Part shown: piece by piece, positions 1-8,358 of the stretch
Numbering within the stretch: the stretch's first letter is position 1
How the letters are laid out: each line of letters opens with the position of its first letter
Source of the DNA: an uncultured Actinomycetes bacterium
Lineage (GTDB): Bacteria; Actinomycetota; Actinomycetes; Nanopelagicales; Nanopelagicaceae
Direction: 5' to 3'
NCBI GenBank assembly: GCA_903834145.1
Contig: CAILHY010000028.1
Span: 30,325 to 65,591, forward strand
DNA: 35,267 nucleotides
Translations under genes and position numbers: made by a program
Notes under the pieces: model-generated
Told to the model about the DNA's origin: nothing
The model's input: the letters and a program-made list of their open reading frames with translations, nothing else
Databases searched by the model: none

Positions 1-891
1 TCCACGACTGCCACAAGTCTCACAACGCTCTCCACTGGCGTGATGCCCGGAGTGCATGGAATGTTGGGATATACCGTAAGAGTTCCGCGAAGTGGTGGGC
101 GAATCCTCAACTCCATTAAATGGGATGAACGCGTGGATCCCGTCATGTGGCAATCGGTTCCAACGCTCTTTGAAAGAGCCATGAATCAAGGGATTGCAGT
201 TTCGCACGTTGCAGCCAAACGATATGAAAATACGGGATTTACTCAAGCAACATTTCGTGGCGCTGATTACAAAGGTGCCAATGTCCTTTCAGATGTGGTG
301 GCTCAAACCAAACTTGCCCTAAAGACGGCGCCATCTTTTGCTTATGTTTATGTCAATGATCTCGATGTAGCTGGTCATAGCGATGGTGTGGGATCGGAGA
401 AATGGATCGCAGCACTCAAATATGTCGATCACGTAGCGCACATGATTATTTCGCAAATTCCACGGGGAACAAGATTTTGGATTACCGCAGATCACGGGAT
501 GATCAATGTTCAGGAGAAGATTGTTTTAGGTCAAGGAAATCCTTTAATGCACGGTGTTGCATTGCTGGCAGGAGAGCCACGTGCTCGCCACATTTATTTG
601 GATGAAACCTACTTGCCTAAACCAGAATCGATTGTGAATACGTGGCAAGAGTTCTTGGGGGAGCGGGCACAAGTATTAACTCAAGCCGACGCTATTTCCT
701 CGGGACTATTTGGAGCTACTGTGACTTTAGATTCACGTGAGCGGATGGGCGATGTGATCGCTATTGCCCGAGATGGTCTTGTCTTAATAGATCCAGAACG
801 CGAGGCAATGGAGTCATCCATGGTGGGCCATCACGGCGCTATTACAGATGCAGAGCGGTTAATTCCCCTGGGGCTTCTAGAAACTACTTAG
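1..891 (+). CDS. alkaline phosphatase superfamily / type I phosphodiesterase-nucleotide pyrophosphatase, 5' end cut off by window
   Basis: The frame is open from base 1, so the gene starts left of the window. The first visible residues, STTATSLTTLSTG, fit the metal-binding and nucleophile-Thr segment (PSTTA type) of the PF01663 phosphodiesterase family. Numbered from the in-frame GTG at 40, the metal-binding motifs continue as DLDVAGH (107-113), TADHG (149-153) and GHHGA near 263, so the catalytic core is complete apart from its N-terminus. The family hydrolyses phosphodiester or phosphomonoester bonds; the substrate cannot be read from the sequence. The TAG stop (889-891) overlaps the stop of the convergent sepH gene. 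GTG 40 lies inside the catalytic motif and is not a real start. Confidence 0.85.
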   Translation, partial: STTATSLTTLSTGVMPGVHGMLGYTVRVPRSGGRILNSIKWDERVDPVMWQSVPTLFERAMNQGIAVSHVAAKRYENTGFTQATFRGADYKGANVLSDVVAQTKLALKTAPSFAYVYVNDLDVAGHSDGVGSEKWIAALKYVDHVAHMIISQIPRGTRFWITADHGMINVQEKIVLGQGNPLMHGVALLAGEPRARHIYLDETYLPKPESIVNTWQEFLGERAQVLTQADAISSGLFGATVTLDSRERMGDVIAIARDGLVLIDPEREAMESSMVGHHGAITDAERLIPLGLLETT

Positions 892-1697
892 TTCTCGTCA
901 TCCTTTTTTGGTGTGCCAAACATAATCTCATCCCAGCTGGGAACTTTGGCCCGGGCGGTAACGCCATCTTTGGATGATTCTGCATCCGGTGTTTCGCGTA
1001 TCGAAACCAAGCGCGGACCTTCTCGCCCCATGGATGGTTCAGTGATTGGCGAAGTCGTAGATGAAGGAGTTCGACTAGCCGTGGGATGGTTTCCGTAAAT
1101 AATTCCTCGATCCAGCGGTGCACGAGTAGGCGCGACTTCTTCGCCTAACATCCAATGCGCTCCATCATCGAGGGCCGTAAGGGCTTTGCGAGGAAGTTCA
1201 AAACTCCAGTCTGCGCTTCCTACGCCTTCACGATTGGGATATTCAATACGAATAATCCAACTGCCATCCTCTAAACGCCATGTAGTCCATTCAACGGCCG
1301 TCATATCAACATGGCGAGGAGCGAGCCGCGCACTGACGATGTCGCTAAACGTGAGCGCTTCTTTACCGCTTTCCTTTCGAAGGACCACGTTTTGAGCCAA
1401 GCCAATGATGTAAGCGCGCTCTTGGACAATGGGGCCAGCAAATCTTTCAATCTTTTCGAGCGGGCAATCTGCATCGCGGGCAATGGATTGCGCTCGCTCA
1501 CCCGACCGCAATCGAGCTTGAATCTCTCGAACAGAAATGGTTTCGCCCTCATCGGTGCGAACTGCCGAGAGTCGGGGTTGATTCACTTGGGCGCGCAAGG
1601 CATCGCTAATGCGAAGAGTGAATTGGCCTTCGTCCGGGTCGGTGAGTGTCAGATGTGTTCCATCTTCGCTCTTGCCCGTTAATCGCAGTTCGGTCAC
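888..1697 (-). CDS. sepH: SepH, FtsZ-associated septation protein (DUF3071)
   Basis: This 269-residue protein has the actinobacterial SepH layout. An N-terminal DUF3071 domain (about 1-170) contains a helix-turn-helix-like stretch at 53-100 (SVREIQARLRSGE...). A low-complexity Pro/Ser/Thr linker follows, and the protein ends with the conserved PSWDEIMFGTP motif near the C-terminus. In Streptomyces and mycobacteria SepH binds FtsZ and stimulates filament assembly at the division site. The start is GTG, in a 4-nt GTGA overlap with the stop of the upstream MFS gene, so the two are translationally coupled. The stop overlaps the stop of the convergent phosphatase-family gene. A phosphatase-family neighbour is, to my recollection, common for actinobacterial sepH. 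Confidence 0.93.
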   Translation of the reverse strand: MTELRLTGKSEDGTHLTLTDPDEGQFTLRISDALRAQVNQPRLSAVRTDEGETISVREIQARLRSGERAQSIARDADCPLEKIERFAGPIVQERAYIIGLAQNVVLRKESGKEALTFSDIVSARLAPRHVDMTAVEWTTWRLEDGSWIIRIEYPNREGVGSADWSFELPRKALTALDDGAHWMLGEEVAPTRAPLDRGIIYGNHPTASRTPSSTTSPITEPSMGREGPRLVSIRETPDAESSKDGVTARAKVPSWDEIMFGTPKKDDEN

Positions 1698-2905
1698 AGT
1701 TCCGAGCGTAATCTATTCCAGGTGCGAAAGTAGGGAAGAGAGAGCGTTATGGCGCCAACAAGGCAACCCAGGGGAACCCAAAAACCTCGCTCGGCACCGT
1801 AATGATCGATGACCCACCCACCGATAGCGCTAGATACGGCACCACCTAACGGCATTCCTGCAACAACCCACGCGAGAGTTTCTGTGATTTGGGCAGGAGG
1901 GACTGCGGCTTCAGCCACTGCATAGGCAGAAACAATAAGGGGAGCAATAGCCAGACCATTGCAAAAGAGCGCGATAGATAGTGTGATGAGGTTATGGACA
2001 AATAAAAGTGGAACGGTGAGCAAAGTCAGAGCAAAGAGGAAGATCCATAGGCGTTTGGCATAATTAAGTTTCCATTTAATGCTGCCCGCGATGGTTGCAG
2101 CGATGGCACTACCTGCCGACCAAATAGCGAGTATCCATCCCGTGTGTGACATAGCACCACGTTCTTGAGCAAATGCCACCACCACAATTGCGATGGCGTT
2201 GAAAAATCCTCCGAGGAAAAAAGTGACAAGAACAACTGCTTGTACTGAAACATTTCGCATTACGGGCGTATGGCGGACTCCATCTTCGCGAGGATGAGCG
2301 GGCGGTTCAGTTTTTGTTTGAAGGGCGAAATACGTTGAACCGATTGCCATGAAAATTAATCCGACAACTAATCCCGCTGCTGGCGCAATTGAGGCAGCAC
2401 AGGCAGTTGCAATTACGGGTCCAAAAATAAAGACAAATTCATCCATCAAGCCTTCATAGGAATAAGCGGTGTTCACTAAGTCCTTATTATTTCCCAGCGC
2501 CCAGAGCCATCTTCTTCGAACAAAGCCGCCTAAGTTCACCACCGTGGATTCCGCGGCGATAATAGCGAGGAACCATGTCCACCGAGGTGCGTGTAATTGA
2601 ACAAGGAGAATAAATACTGAAACCAGAATCACTCGTGAGGGAATTGCCACCATTAAAGTTTTTCTTTGGCCAATCCGATCAGAAACGCGCGACCATAAAG
2701 GCAAGACCAACGCCATAACCGTGGCAGCCACCGCCGCCAAGGCTCCCGCCAATGTATAAGAGTGGCTAGCGTGAACCACGATAAAAATAAGTGCCAAGGA
2801 GTCCATAGAAATAGACATACGTCCGATAAAAGCGGCGGCCGAGAATCGGAATCCGCCAGGTGTTTGGAAGAGGCGGCGATACGGTGACAACATAGGGTTG
2901 AGCAT
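1694..2905 (-). CDS. MFS family transporter, probable efflux permease
   Basis: A 403-residue, very hydrophobic protein with about 12 predicted membrane segments. The loop after segment 2 reads WSRVSDRIGQRK, the major facilitator signature (G-x-x-x-D-R-x-G-x-R/K). A charged central loop (TKTEPPAHPREDG, near 200-215) divides the two six-helix halves. This is the drug/metabolite exporter form of MFS; the substrate is not evident. It is the first gene of a two-gene minus-strand unit with sepH (GTGA overlap). The start ATG lies 21 nt from the divergent inositol-phosphatase-family gene, so their promoters must overlap. Confidence 0.85.
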   Translation of the reverse strand: MLNPMLSPYRRLFQTPGGFRFSAAAFIGRMSISMDSLALIFIVVHASHSYTLAGALAAVAATVMALVLPLWSRVSDRIGQRKTLMVAIPSRVILVSVFILLVQLHAPRWTWFLAIIAAESTVVNLGGFVRRRWLWALGNNKDLVNTAYSYEGLMDEFVFIFGPVIATACAASIAPAAGLVVGLIFMAIGSTYFALQTKTEPPAHPREDGVRHTPVMRNVSVQAVVLVTFFLGGFFNAIAIVVVAFAQERGAMSHTGWILAIWSAGSAIAATIAGSIKWKLNYAKRLWIFLFALTLLTVPLLFVHNLITLSIALFCNGLAIAPLIVSAYAVAEAAVPPAQITETLAWVVAGMPLGGAVSSAIGGWVIDHYGAERGFWVPLGCLVGAITLSLPYFRTWNRLRSEL

Positions 2906-2914
2906 ATTCCCGAC

Positions 2915-2926
2915 TAGTGTTATCTC
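2915..2926 (+). promoter_or_regulatory. leaderless promoter of the inositol-phosphatase-family gene
   Basis: TAGTGT (2915-2920) matches the actinobacterial -10 consensus TANNNT. Exactly six bases (2921-2926) separate it from ATG at 2927, so transcription would start on the A of the start codon. No Shine-Dalgarno sequence is present in the 21-nt gap between the divergent genes, which fits leaderless translation. No clear -35 is seen. Confidence 0.55.
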
Positions 2927-3712
2927 ATGCCATCCGCTGATTCTCCCGCAGTTGCTCCCGCTGATCTTTTGAGTCTTGCCCTTCGCATTGCCAAGCAGGC
3001 AGGTGAATTACTCATGGACCGCCCTGCTACTTTTGAAATTTCCTCAAAATCAACTGCCATCGACATCGCCACTCAGATGGATCATGCCAGTGAAAAATTT
3101 ATCGTTTCGGCGCTTCTTGCCGCCCGTCCTGGCGATGGAATCATCGGCGAGGAGGGCGCATCTCGTCCATCATCGTCAGGGATTACCTGGGTTATTGATC
3201 CCGTAGATGGCACCGTGAACTATCTGTACGGAGTTCCAGGATGGAACGTCAGCATTGGCGCTAAAGATGAGAGCGGTCGCCTTGTCGGGGTAGTTCATGC
3301 GCCGACGGTGGCCTCCACATGGAGCGCTATTAGGGGAGAGGGTGCTTGGTTTAATGGAGCGCCGATCACCTGCAACGACCCGATTTCACTAGATCGGGCT
3401 CTCATTGGCACAGGTTTTGCCTACGATGTTGGGGCTCGCGTTGAACAAGGCCGAGTCATCGCCTCTCTTTTGCCACAGATCCGAGACCTTCGCCGCATGG
3501 GTTCGGCGGCTGTGGATCTTTGCTATGTGGCGATGGGAACCTTTGACGGATATTTCGAATTAGGGCTCAAGGAGTGGGATAGTGCAGCGGGAGCGCTCAT
3601 TGCCCAAGAGGCTGGGGCGATCGTGAGCGTAACCGCGGGCGATGTCACCATCTGTGCCGGGCCCGCTCTCCATCCTCAATTAGCGCGCGCGATAGCCCCT
3701 GTGGCAAGATAG
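2927..3712 (+). CDS. inositol monophosphatase family protein (SuhB/HisN-like)
   Basis: A 261-residue protein with all signature elements of the Mg-dependent IMPase fold: GEEG (74-77), WVIDPVDGTVNY (88-99, with the metal-binding Asp pair of DPVDGT) and EWDSAAG near 215, the third metal Asp. The family removes phosphate from inositol-1-phosphate, histidinol-phosphate, fructose-1,6-bisphosphate or PAP-type substrates, and sequence alone does not separate these. In actinobacteria, candidates include the histidinol phosphatase HisN and SuhB-type inositol phosphatases. It is a single gene with a leaderless-type promoter. The following 102 nt lead to rplS. Confidence 0.88.
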   Translation: MPSADSPAVAPADLLSLALRIAKQAGELLMDRPATFEISSKSTAIDIATQMDHASEKFIVSALLAARPGDGIIGEEGASRPSSSGITWVIDPVDGTVNYLYGVPGWNVSIGAKDESGRLVGVVHAPTVASTWSAIRGEGAWFNGAPITCNDPISLDRALIGTGFAYDVGARVEQGRVIASLLPQIRDLRRMGSAAVDLCYVAMGTFDGYFELGLKEWDSAAGALIAQEAGAIVSVTAGDVTICAGPALHPQLARAIAPVAR

Positions 3713-3769
3713 GCGCCTCAGCAGAGGGTTCTGGTTACTCCTAGCCATGGACGTACGAATACATATTTG

Positions 3770-3789
3770 GACATATCAACCTATATGTC
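3770..3789 (+). promoter_or_regulatory. inverted repeat in the rplS leader
   Basis: Perfect 7-bp arms, GACATAT (3770-3776) and ATATGTC (3783-3789), flank a 6-nt loop. The segment ACATAT also occurs at 3761-3766, exactly 10 bases before its second copy, so the right arm could pair with either. The element lies 14 nt before the rplS Shine-Dalgarno (GAGGA, 3804-3808). It could be an RNA hairpin that regulates L19 synthesis or a DNA operator; no T-run follows, so it is not a terminator. Confidence 0.45.
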
Positions 3790-3814
3790 TAACGGATCAG
3801 AATGAGGACTCACC

Positions 3815-4258
3815 ATGAACGTGCTTGACGCGGTAGATGCTGCATCACTTCGCTCGGATATTCCAACCTTCCGTGCAGGCGATGAGCTCAAGGTTCACGT
3901 TCGAGTCATCGAAGGTAGCAAGAGTCGTCTCCAGGTTTTCCAGGGAATTGTTATCCGTCGCCAAGGCGATGGTGTTCGCGAAACTTTCACCATTCGTAAA
4001 GTCTCATACGGCGTTGGTGTAGAGCGCACATTCCCAGTACACACACCAGTTATTGAAAAATACGAAGTTGTCCGCAAGGGCGATGTTCGTCGTGCGAAGT
4101 TGTATTACTTGCGCGACCTACGCGGCAAGGCTGCCAAGATTCGCGAAAAGCGCGGAGCACAAGAAGAGGCCAAGGCCGCATCTGCTGCACCGAAAGCCGT
4201 GGTTGTTGAGGCACCAGTAACAGCTGTAGAGGTTGAAGCACCCGCCGAGCAGGCGTAA
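3815..4258 (+). CDS. rplS: 50S ribosomal protein L19
   Basis: Residues 1-115 are a standard bacterial L19 ([41 protein letters not shown]...[31 protein letters not shown]). L19 sits at the 30S-50S interface. The protein is 147 residues long, about 30 more than the usual 115: the extra C-terminal tail is Ala/Val/Glu/Pro-rich and looks unstructured. The start ATG has a good Shine-Dalgarno (GAGGA, 6-nt spacing). It heads the run rplS-lepB-rnhB-yraN-comM-dprA, a conserved actinobacterial order. Confidence 0.97.
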   Translation: MNVLDAVDAASLRSDIPTFRAGDELKVHVRVIEGSKSRLQVFQGIVIRRQGDGVRETFTIRKVSYGVGVERTFPVHTPVIEKYEVVRKGDVRRAKLYYLRDLRGKAAKIREKRGAQEEAKAASAAPKAVVVEAPVTAVEVEAPAEQA

Positions 4259-4267
4259 CTCACCTTT

Positions 4268-4927
4268 ATGCTGCGCAAAGGATCCGTCCTTCGCGAGTTT
4301 CCCATACTCGTAGTTGTTGCACTCCTTGTATCTCTGATCATCAAGACTTTCTTTGTGCAATTTTTCTATATTCCCTCGGGCTCCATGGAAACAACACTGC
4401 AAATTAAAGATCGTGTTGCCGTCAACAAAGTGCCCTTTATTTCTGGACGCATCCACCGCGGAGACATTGTCGTCTTTCATGACCCCGATCATTGGCTGCC
4501 AGACATTTCTCCCAGTGGAGACCCCATTGTTCTTCAGAAAATTCGTGAAGGGCTGATTGCTGTTGGTGTCTTGCCCGATCCTGCGAAGCAACATCTCGTT
4601 AAACGAGTGATCGGAGTAGCAGGAGATCACGTGGTCTGTTGCGATAACAACAAACTCATCACTGTGAACGGCATACCTATTCACGAGCAGTACATTTATA
4701 AAGGCGACGTTGCTAGCGATATGAATTTTGATGTCGTCGTGCCTGCAGGCAAACTTTGGGTGATGGGCGATCATCGCGGGGCGAGTGCTGATTCGCGATA
4801 TCACATGGATGACATCAATAAGGGCATGGTTCCGGTAAATATGGTTGTTGGCCGCGTTGAAGCGGTAATTTGGCCACTCAAAGACGCAAAAATTGTTCAC
4901 CGAATTGATGTCGTTAACCAGCACTAA
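4268..4927 (+). CDS. lepB: signal peptidase I
   Basis: A 219-residue membrane-bound signal peptidase. One N-terminal membrane segment (about 11-30) is followed directly by the nucleophile motif PSGSMETTL (Ser39). The general-base Lys112 lies in VKRVIGVAGD, and the conserved box WVMGDHRGASADSR follows near 165. It cleaves signal peptides from exported preproteins on the outer face of the membrane with a Ser/Lys dyad. It starts 9 nt after rplS and ends 6 nt before rnhB, as in other actinobacteria. No second lepB copy is seen here. Confidence 0.96.
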   Translation: MLRKGSVLREFPILVVVALLVSLIIKTFFVQFFYIPSGSMETTLQIKDRVAVNKVPFISGRIHRGDIVVFHDPDHWLPDISPSGDPIVLQKIREGLIAVGVLPDPAKQHLVKRVIGVAGDHVVCCDNNKLITVNGIPIHEQYIYKGDVASDMNFDVVVPAGKLWVMGDHRGASADSRYHMDDINKGMVPVNMVVGRVEAVIWPLKDAKIVHRIDVVNQH

Positions 4928-4933
4928 TTTCTT

Positions 4934-5548
4934 GTGAAAGTCATAGAACAGATTCTCAGCGATGCGGGGATTTTTCCTGTCGCCGGAGTTGATGAAGCTG
5001 GACGCGGTGCATGTGCGGGGCCACTTCTGGTTTGCGCCGTGATTTTGAAGGATGCATTTGCACCAGAGTTGGCACCGGTGCGTGATTCCAAAGAACTCTC
5101 GGAAAGTGCGCGCGAAAAGATTTTTGATATCGTCATTGAGCATGCGCTGGCGGTGTCGATTATCGAAATTTCCCCGCAGGAAATAGATGAGCGTGGCGTG
5201 CATGCTGCAAATCTTGATGGAATGCGAAGAGCAGTCCAAGGGCTGAGTTTGGTTCCTACTTATGTTCTCACGGATGGTTACGTTATCCCCGGCATCGGTA
5301 TTGCCTCCCTTGGAGTCTGGAAAGGTGACCAAGTCGTTCACGCAATAAGTGCGGCATCTATTGTTGCCAAAGTAACGCGTGATCGGATCATGCGAAAATT
5401 TGAGGGCATCTACCCTGGATATGGATTTGATCGCCACAAGGGATACATCACTGCAGCCCATACCTCTGCACTCGAGACGTTGGGCGTATTGCCGATACAT
5501 CGCCGTTCATTTTCTAATATCGAGGCGCTTATCAACACTACGCACTAA
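4934..5548 (+). CDS. rnhB: ribonuclease HII
   Basis: A 204-residue RNase HII, which cuts RNA in RNA-DNA hybrids and at single ribonucleotides in DNA. The catalytic DE pair lies in VAGVDEAGRGACAGP (Asp20, Glu21). Further acidic residues are in VLTDG and VTRDR, and the family C-terminal segment YGFDRHKGY is present. The start is GTG, 6 nt after the lepB stop. The usual actinobacterial neighbour DUF2469 is missing between rnhB and yraN; only about 60 nt separate them. Confidence 0.95.
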   Translation: MKVIEQILSDAGIFPVAGVDEAGRGACAGPLLVCAVILKDAFAPELAPVRDSKELSESAREKIFDIVIEHALAVSIIEISPQEIDERGVHAANLDGMRRAVQGLSLVPTYVLTDGYVIPGIGIASLGVWKGDQVVHAISAASIVAKVTRDRIMRKFEGIYPGYGFDRHKGYITAAHTSALETLGVLPIHRRSFSNIEALINTTH

Positions 5549-5609
5549 CCCACACCGACGCCGCAATAACCGATGAAAAGTCGGGATGCACATTTATCGT
5601 GCAAGAACT

Positions 5610-5972
5610 ATGACATCACACAATAAATCTCTGGGAAATTTTGGCGAAAAAGTTGTCGCTGACTTCATTCAAACACGCGGAGCGACAATTCTTGAACGAA
5701 ATTGGCGAATCAAAGAGGGTGAGATAGACCTCGTTGCATTGATGCCTAATGATGTCATTGCCTTCATCGAAGTCAAAACTCGGCGTTCCTATGCATTCGG
5801 ACATCCCCTGGAATCCATCACGCACGATAAAGCACAACGCCTGCAACGCCTTGCACTTGCATGGCTTGTCACGCATAAATGTTTTGGCCGTGAATACCAG
5901 ATCGATTGCGTGGCCGTTTTGATTGCTGAAAATGGTAAGCACTCCATCGAATACAGAGCGAACGTTCTATGA
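5610..5972 (+). CDS. YraN family protein (UPF0102), predicted endonuclease-like
   Basis: A 120-residue protein of the UPF0102/YraN family, which has a restriction-endonuclease-like fold. The hallmark residues are visible: GNFGEKVVADFI at the N-terminus, GEIDLVA (the acidic pair) and FIEVKTRRS (the E-x-K motif). Function is not settled in the family; its place next to comM and dprA hints at DNA uptake or recombination. I prefer ATG 5610 because it gives the usual length; an in-frame ATG at 5586 would add eight residues. A TATCGT hexamer (5595-5600) lies 9 nt before 5610 and could serve as a near-leaderless promoter. The stop overlaps the comM start (ATGA). Confidence 0.85.
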   Translation: MTSHNKSLGNFGEKVVADFIQTRGATILERNWRIKEGEIDLVALMPNDVIAFIEVKTRRSYAFGHPLESITHDKAQRLQRLALAWLVTHKCFGREYQIDCVAVLIAENGKHSIEYRANVL

Positions 5973-7489
5973 CACTTGGCCGCAGTTTGGGAGTTGCGTT
6001 AGTGGGGCTTGATGGACAAGTGGTCAACGTGGAAGCGGACATCGCTGATGGCCTTCCGGGTTATACCTTGCTGGGATTGCCTGATGCGGCGCTGAGTGAA
6101 TCGAGGGATCGAGTGCGATCTGCCTTAGTGAATTCTCAAGAGAGTTGGCCGAATAAGAAAGTGACGGTCTCTTTATCCCCAGCATGGTTACGGAAAAGCG
6201 GATCCGGATTTGATCTTCCCATCGCAATTGCGCTTCTTGCCGCGCATTCACAGCTTCCGATTGATCGAATCGATGGCGTCCTCTTTCTCGGAGAGTTGGG
6301 GCTTGATGGCAGCCTTCGATCCATTAGGGGCGTCTTGCCTTCATTGATTGCCGCGTACAAATCAGGAATTCGAATCGCTGTTGTGCCGTGGGTAAATCGT
6401 CTTGAGGCGCAATTAATGAAGGAAATGGAGATCATCGCCATGGAAAACCTGTCGCAATTGCTGCGATGGTTGCGCCTTGGCGAGCGAGAGATCGCACAAG
6501 AGTTGCCCCTTTCAATACCTACAGATGATGAGATTTTTGATTTCTCTGATGTTGCTGGTCAGAGACAAGCTCGTACCGCTGCTGAAATTTCTGCCGTAGG
6601 AGGCCACCATTTATTATTGATTGGTCCTCCAGGTGCGGGTAAGACCATGATCGCCCAAAGACTTCCCGGTATTTTGCCACCGCTCTCGCGTGAGCAAGCC
6701 CTCGAAGTAACGGCTATACATTCGGTTGCGGGAGGACTGACTCAACGGTCGGCCCTTTCCTCACAAGCACCTTTCGTATCACCGCATCACACCGCAACGC
6801 GTGTTGCCATGGTGGGCGGTGGAGCACATGTGATTCGTCCTGGTGCATGTTCACTTGCACATCGAGGCGTTCTCTTCATTGACGAGGCGCCCGAATGTGG
6901 TCCAGGAGTTTTGGATTCGCTGAGACAACCTTTGGAATCTGGCTCTATCACAATTGCACGAAGCGTTGGCAGCGTCTCCTATCCCGCGCATTTCATTCTT
7001 GTTCTCGCGGCTAACCCGTGTCCCTGCGGAAAATTTACCGGGCGAGGGCGCCATTGCACATGCAGCTCCGGGCAGGTGCGAAGGTACCTGAGTCGTTTAT
7101 CGGGACCGCTTATGGATCGTATTGATCTGCGCGTTCATGTGGATTCACTCAGCAGAGTCGAACTCACTCAAACCGACTTGGGCGAATCGACACAGGTGAT
7201 TCAAGAGCGTGTTCGAATTGCGCGTGAAGTCGCCGCCAAGCGATTTAAAGATTTCCCTTGGAAGATGAATGCTGAGATCCCTAGCCGAGCACTGCGCACA
7301 TCATTTCTACCTGAGCGTTCAGGCATGAATTTCCTTCATGCTGCCCTTGATCGCGAACAAATCACAGCAAGAGGACTACATAAGGTAATGCGAACATCCT
7401 GGAGCATTGCAGATTTAGCACATCACAAAGTTCCGACGCTTGCCGATGTTGAGGTGGCCTTTGGATTACGGGAAGGGTTAGCCTCATGA
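5969..7489 (+). CDS. comM: YifB/ComM family Mg-chelatase-like AAA+ ATPase
   Basis: A 506-residue ComM: an N-terminal Lon-protease-like ChlI domain (1-170), then an AAA+ Mg-chelatase-type ATPase with Walker A GPPGAGKT (219-226), Walker B GVLFIDEAPE near 305 and a Cys-rich CPCGKFTGRGRHCTC segment near 355. The C-terminal helical domain ends at 506. ComM is a helicase that promotes branch migration during natural transformation. Coupling to dprA through an ATGA overlap supports a role in processing incoming DNA. Confidence 0.95.
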   Translation: MTLGRSLGVALVGLDGQVVNVEADIADGLPGYTLLGLPDAALSESRDRVRSALVNSQESWPNKKVTVSLSPAWLRKSGSGFDLPIAIALLAAHSQLPIDRIDGVLFLGELGLDGSLRSIRGVLPSLIAAYKSGIRIAVVPWVNRLEAQLMKEMEIIAMENLSQLLRWLRLGEREIAQELPLSIPTDDEIFDFSDVAGQRQARTAAEISAVGGHHLLLIGPPGAGKTMIAQRLPGILPPLSREQALEVTAIHSVAGGLTQRSALSSQAPFVSPHHTATRVAMVGGGAHVIRPGACSLAHRGVLFIDEAPECGPGVLDSLRQPLESGSITIARSVGSVSYPAHFILVLAANPCPCGKFTGRGRHCTCSSGQVRRYLSRLSGPLMDRIDLRVHVDSLSRVELTQTDLGESTQVIQERVRIAREVAAKRFKDFPWKMNAEIPSRALRTSFLPERSGMNFLHAALDREQITARGLHKVMRTSWSIADLAHHKVPTLADVEVAFGLREGLAS

Positions 7490-8346
7490 ATGACAAAGAG
7501 GCACGCGCAATTCTATTTTCAAGTATCGAAGGAGGCCACGTTTTTTGGTCACGAGAGATTAAATCTCTGGGACCGTGTGCAGTGGTAGAGCGGGTACGTT
7601 CTGGGGGATATGACATTGTTAAGTATGAGAAGACAATCTCGAAGATACGAAATGCGAGTCCCGATTTCATATTCAATGAAATAAATCGAACGCAGTCGTT
7701 TTTCTTAACTCCTGAGGATGAAATGTGGCCACAAACCCTTAATGATCTCGCGTCTCCTCCCATCGCCCTGATTGTCAAAGGTTCCGTCGCGGCGCTACAG
7801 ATTAAATCACTCGCAATTGTGGGGACAAGAAATCCCACCAACTACGGAGTAAGAGTGGCAGGGGATTTTGCTGCTGGTTTTGTGGATCGCGAATGGGCGA
7901 TCGTTAGTGGAGGCGCCTATGGAATTGATGCCGCCGCTCATAAAGGGGCGTTAGTGGCAGAAGGCGTAACCATTGCCGTCGTGGCCGCCGGTATTGACGT
8001 TCATTATCCTGCAGGTCACGCACGTTTATTTGAGGAGATTGCCGAGACCGGAGCGATGGTCTGCGAAGTAATGCCAGGTACTCGAGCAATTCCGGCACGT
8101 TTTCTCACGCGTAATCGCCTCATTGCCGCATTATCGCAAGCAACTCTCGTTGTTGAAGCAGCATTTCGAAGTGGCTCGTTGCGCACCGCTCGCGATGCCG
8201 CCGAACTAATGAGACCCGTAATGGCGATACCTGGACCCATCACATCACCGACCAGCGAAGGTTGCCACCGACTTATTGGTGAGCGAGCGGCAGAAGTCGT
8301 AACTTCCGTAGTAGATGCAGTGGAGTTCGTATCCGCGTTTAAGTGA
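7486..8346 (+). CDS. dprA: DNA-processing protein DprA (Smf)
   Basis: A 286-residue DprA with the Rossmann-like SLOG core: IKSLAIVGTRNPTNYG, IVSGGAYGIDAAAH, VVAAGIDVHYPAGHARLFEEI, PARFLTRNRLIAALSQATLVVEA and a GS...TA segment that follows. DprA binds single-stranded DNA entering the cell and loads RecA. It is clearly shorter than typical DprA (about 360): the N-terminal helical region is reduced and the C-terminal winged-helix domain is absent. It overlaps comM by 4 nt and is followed after 12 nt by era. Confidence 0.94.
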   Translation: MNDKEARAILFSSIEGGHVFWSREIKSLGPCAVVERVRSGGYDIVKYEKTISKIRNASPDFIFNEINRTQSFFLTPEDEMWPQTLNDLASPPIALIVKGSVAALQIKSLAIVGTRNPTNYGVRVAGDFAAGFVDREWAIVSGGAYGIDAAAHKGALVAEGVTIAVVAAGIDVHYPAGHARLFEEIAETGAMVCEVMPGTRAIPARFLTRNRLIAALSQATLVVEAAFRSGSLRTARDAAELMRPVMAIPGPITSPTSEGCHRLIGERAAEVVTSVVDAVEFVSAFK

Positions 8347-8358
8347 GAGACTTGCCCT

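Noticed and set aside
3713-3814. tRNA or small RNA gene before rplS
   Set aside because: No cloverleaf or T-loop sequence; only the short inverted repeat is seen.
4118-5500. 460-codon open frame on the minus strand opposite rplS, lepB and rnhB
   Set aside because: It lies entirely across confidently assigned genes, its product is rich in Asn, His, Arg and Cys without any family motif, and it would need three essential genes to be shadows.
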